From Ferruginibacter paludis (GTDB taxonomy: Bacteria; Bacteroidota; Bacteroidia; Chitinophagales; Chitinophagaceae), in contig NZ_JAUFQJ010000008.1 of the NCBI RefSeq assembly GCF_030409685.1, forward strand, positions 1 through 64,000: a stretch of DNA of 64,000 nucleotides, given 5' to 3'. Below are positions 62,159-64,000 of the stretch, piece by piece. The notes beneath the pieces were generated by a model, which was given only the letters and a program-made list of their open reading frames with translations, did no database searches and was not told the DNA's origin. How positions within the stretch are numbered: position 1 is the stretch's first letter; the number at the start of each line of letters is the position of its first letter. The position numbers and the translations under genes are program-made.

Positions 62159-64000
62159 TTAATTCATTCCATTATCGCTGGCCATCGACCCTTCCGTTTT
62201 CTTGAGCGGATCAAAACTTTTGATATAATTGCGTTCCAGCAATAAGGGTACGATGTGCCTGCCTGCCAACCGAACTGCATCGCTTGAACCCTTTGCGCCT
62301 TCGATTCTTATGCAAACCACCAGGTGACCCGTGCCTTTCACTTCAGGTGCAAAAAAAACATACCAGCCGTCGTTGATGCTTTCGCCTTTAACAATCCTTT
62401 CGGGAGTGCCTGTTTTACCTGCGACCAGCAGCCCCAGCTTTGATTTCTTGGGAGCGCTTTGCTCCCGCATGTAGGTTTGCATGTATTGTGCATATAATGA
62501 ATCCTTGGCTATTGCTACGCCCGGCCTGGTGCCAACCGCTTCGCCATTTACATTCAGCACGTACCTGTTGGGCATCATCAAACCATTGTTGGAAATACCC
62601 GCTGCAACCCTTGCTACAGCTGCGGGGGTTGCTACCAGTTCACCCTGTCCCCATGACATACCCGATATACCAATGGCTCTTGTTCGGCGGATGTTTTCAG
62701 GATTGTACCGGTTGAGACTTTTAAATTCTGTTGCTCTCCACAGCTCCCTCCACTTTTCCTCTTGTGCGTTGTTGCCACTTTCATTGTCGAAATAATAACC
62801 GCCAACACCATGCAAAAACATACCGGATTGCATGTACAGGGTTGCCATTTCTTCCTGCAATCTTTCCTCATTGGCAAGCCTTATAAAAAATGAATTGTTG
62901 GATTTTACAATTGCTTTTTCAATGTTAATCATACCCGCTTCATCCGGCTCAGGACCAGTAACACGGATCAAATCTTTTGGATATACCCGGATAGTTTTTT
63001 TTGCAGCAGCAGCACCCAGTTTATTAAATGCTGCCATGGCCGTAACCAGTTTCGCTGTTGAACCGGGTTGCGTGGCATGTGTGAAACCAATATCCGTATT
63101 CACATTCCAGCCTGGCAATTTATTAATTTCATTTTCAGATAAACTCAGCCTTTCCCAATCGTTCACTGGTGGCAAAGGCCAGCAGGCTGAAGCCAGTACA
63201 TCACCCGTGTTATCTTCCATCACGACTACCGAAACACGTTTCCTGTTCACACTATCATCGCCTTGTATAGCAAGTTCAATTTTTGTTTGTAAGGCAGCAT
63301 CCATGCTGAGCGTGACATCGCGGTTGCGTTTTTTAAACTGCGCTACTTCTTCACTGTTGATGCCGGCAACCAGCAAATTGGTAAGCGCTGTATAATCCCT
63401 TCTTGTTACCGTCATTTCTGTTTCAGTCATGGGCAAAAAACGTTCCGCACGAAAGCGGTTGGCGCTCACCTGGTATTTAACAACCGGTGCCGGAAATCCA
63501 CGAAGTTCAGCGGCATGCGCATACTCCGCAAAATAACCATTGCTGCCACCGGCAAAAATCCCAGTGTTGGCATCACCTGTCCAAAAGAACATATGCTCAC
63601 CAAAAGGATAATAGCGCTCCAATCTTTTATATGCAAGTGACTGTATATTCTCTGTTGGAATGCCGAGTGCTATCATCGAATCTTTTTGATCCTGTACTAA
63701 CTGCGGATCACTTGATGCCAGCAGTCTTCCGTTGCGGTCAAACACATTACCTGCCTGCAAACGGCTCATTAAAATATTGATTCTTGGATTGTAACTGTAC
63801 ATTCTTGCACCGCTGCGATCTGCCACCAGTGCAGGTTCCACGATCCATTTCTTTTCATGAAAAGTATAACCGGATACATTGATTGCTAAAAGCAGTATCG
63901 CCATGCAGGCCGCCAGTAAAGCCGGCATTAAATTTTTATCCTGCCGCTGGGTGATGTATTTCATTTGCACCTGCGTGCCGCTTTGTCTCGATACACTCAA
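62159..64000 (-). CDS. Penicillin-binding protein transpeptidase (partial)
   Basis: 613 codons are open to the right edge, where the frame starts with TTG and no clear start is seen, so the gene probably continues beyond 64000. One membrane segment is visible (LMPALLAACMAILLLAINVSGYTF). Downstream is a PBP transpeptidase domain with SxxK in THATQPGSTAKLVTAM, SxN in VKSNNSFFIRL and KTG in LLVAGKTGTPERI. In Bacteroidota similar proteins carry an FtsW/RodA-like part ahead of the PBP part; whether that holds here lies outside the window. It cross-links peptidoglycan in the periplasm. Confidence 0.88.
   Translation of the reverse strand: MSVSRQSGTQVQMKYITQRQDKNLMPALLAACMAILLLAINVSGYTFHEKKWIVEPALVADRSGARMYSYNPRINILMSRLQAGNVFDRNGRLLASSDPQLVQDQKDSMIALGIPTENIQSLAYKRLERYYPFGEHMFFWTGDANTGIFAGGSNGYFAEYAHAAELRGFPAPVVKYQVSANRFRAERFLPMTETEMTVTRRDYTALTNLLVAGINSEEVAQFKKRNRDVTLSMDAALQTKIELAIQGDDSVNRKRVSVVVMEDNTGDVLASACWPLPPVNDWERLSLSENEINKLPGWNVNTDIGFTHATQPGSTAKLVTAMAAFNKLGAAAAKKTIRVYPKDLIRVTGPEPDEAGMINIEKAIVKSNNSFFIRLANEERLQEEMATLYMQSGMFLHGVGGYYFDNESGNNAQEEKWRELWRATEFKSLNRYNPENIRRTRAIGISGMSWGQGELVATPAAVARVAAGISNNGLMMPNRYVLNVNGEAVGTRPGVAIAKDSLYAQYMQTYMREQSAPKKSKLGLLVAGKTGTPERIVKGESINDGWYVFFAPEVKGTGHLVVCIRIEGAKGSSDAVRLAGRHIVPLLLERNYIKSFDPLKKTEGSMASDNGMN

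Overview
The window comes from a chromosome of a member of the Bacteroidota, most likely Chitinophagaceae or a close relative. The reasons are: type A type-IX-secretion sorting tails, a TonB receptor with an N-terminal carboxypeptidase-regulatory-like domain, promoters of the TTG / TAnnTTTG type with no clear Shine-Dalgarno sites, a UVR-tailed bifunctional nuclease, a fused FtcD, and a cytochrome b / flavoprotein / iron-sulfur succinate dehydrogenase operon. The family assignment is inference from gene content.

Layout. 1-7443: a mobile, plasmid-like segment (integrative mobilizable element or remnant) lying against the 3' end of tRNA-Arg(ACG). It carries IS21-like end repeats, a UPF0158 gene, a relaxase and accessory mobilization protein with a likely oriT palindrome, a primase-like toprim protein, an iteron-like heptamer array, a VirE-type helicase/ATPase, an excisionase-like HTH protein and an unrecognised 312-aa protein. 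No integrase is visible. 7.6-16.7 kb: housekeeping genes (rlmH, rhomboid, tilS, TPR, etfBA, bifunctional nuclease, ispE, subtilisin-like protease, DinB). 16.7-17.6 kb: non-coding, holding the first copy of a new-looking structured RNA family. 17.6-30.5 kb: fbaA, accD, a rhodanese-thioredoxin lipoprotein, the histidine-degradation genes hutG, ftcD and hutI, hpf, a HAD phosphatase, two tandem secreted paralogs, a MurC-like ligase and an MFS exporter. 30.7-33.7 kb: a coiled-coil membrane protein and a run of small stress or detoxification-type genes (VOC, DUF1801 with an in-frame stop, AHSA1-like, ArsR-type regulator). 33.9-40.8 kb: a TonB receptor divergent from DUF4331, TPR and HupE/UreJ-like genes, possibly a metal-related locus. 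40.8-52 kb: a very large outer-membrane protein, sdhCAB, a T9SS cargo protein, and murQ with a MurNAc/GlcNAc-type kinase. 52-55.2 kb: an S41 protease and cystathionine beta-synthase. 55.2-57.2 kb: a 2-kb gene-free block with three more tandem copies of the RNA family. 57.3-64 kb: a Prc-type protease and a Ser/Thr kinase, FHA and penicillin-binding protein cluster that runs off the right edge.

Most striking is the RNA family at 16.9-17.3 kb and 55.4-57.1 kb. All four copies have the same promoter geometry (a -33 triplet, exactly 20 nt, then an 8-nt box resembling TAnnTTTG), then GTATCAGA. They contain repeated CCAATATC-type motifs and a rho-independent hairpin of CTTCC...GGAAG type. Two copies carry a 15-bp closing stem. 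Two others carry five tandem 51-57-nt units each, built on a 23-nt core. This looks like a multi-copy regulatory or sponge-like ncRNA. I do not recognise it as a known family, and its function is unknown.
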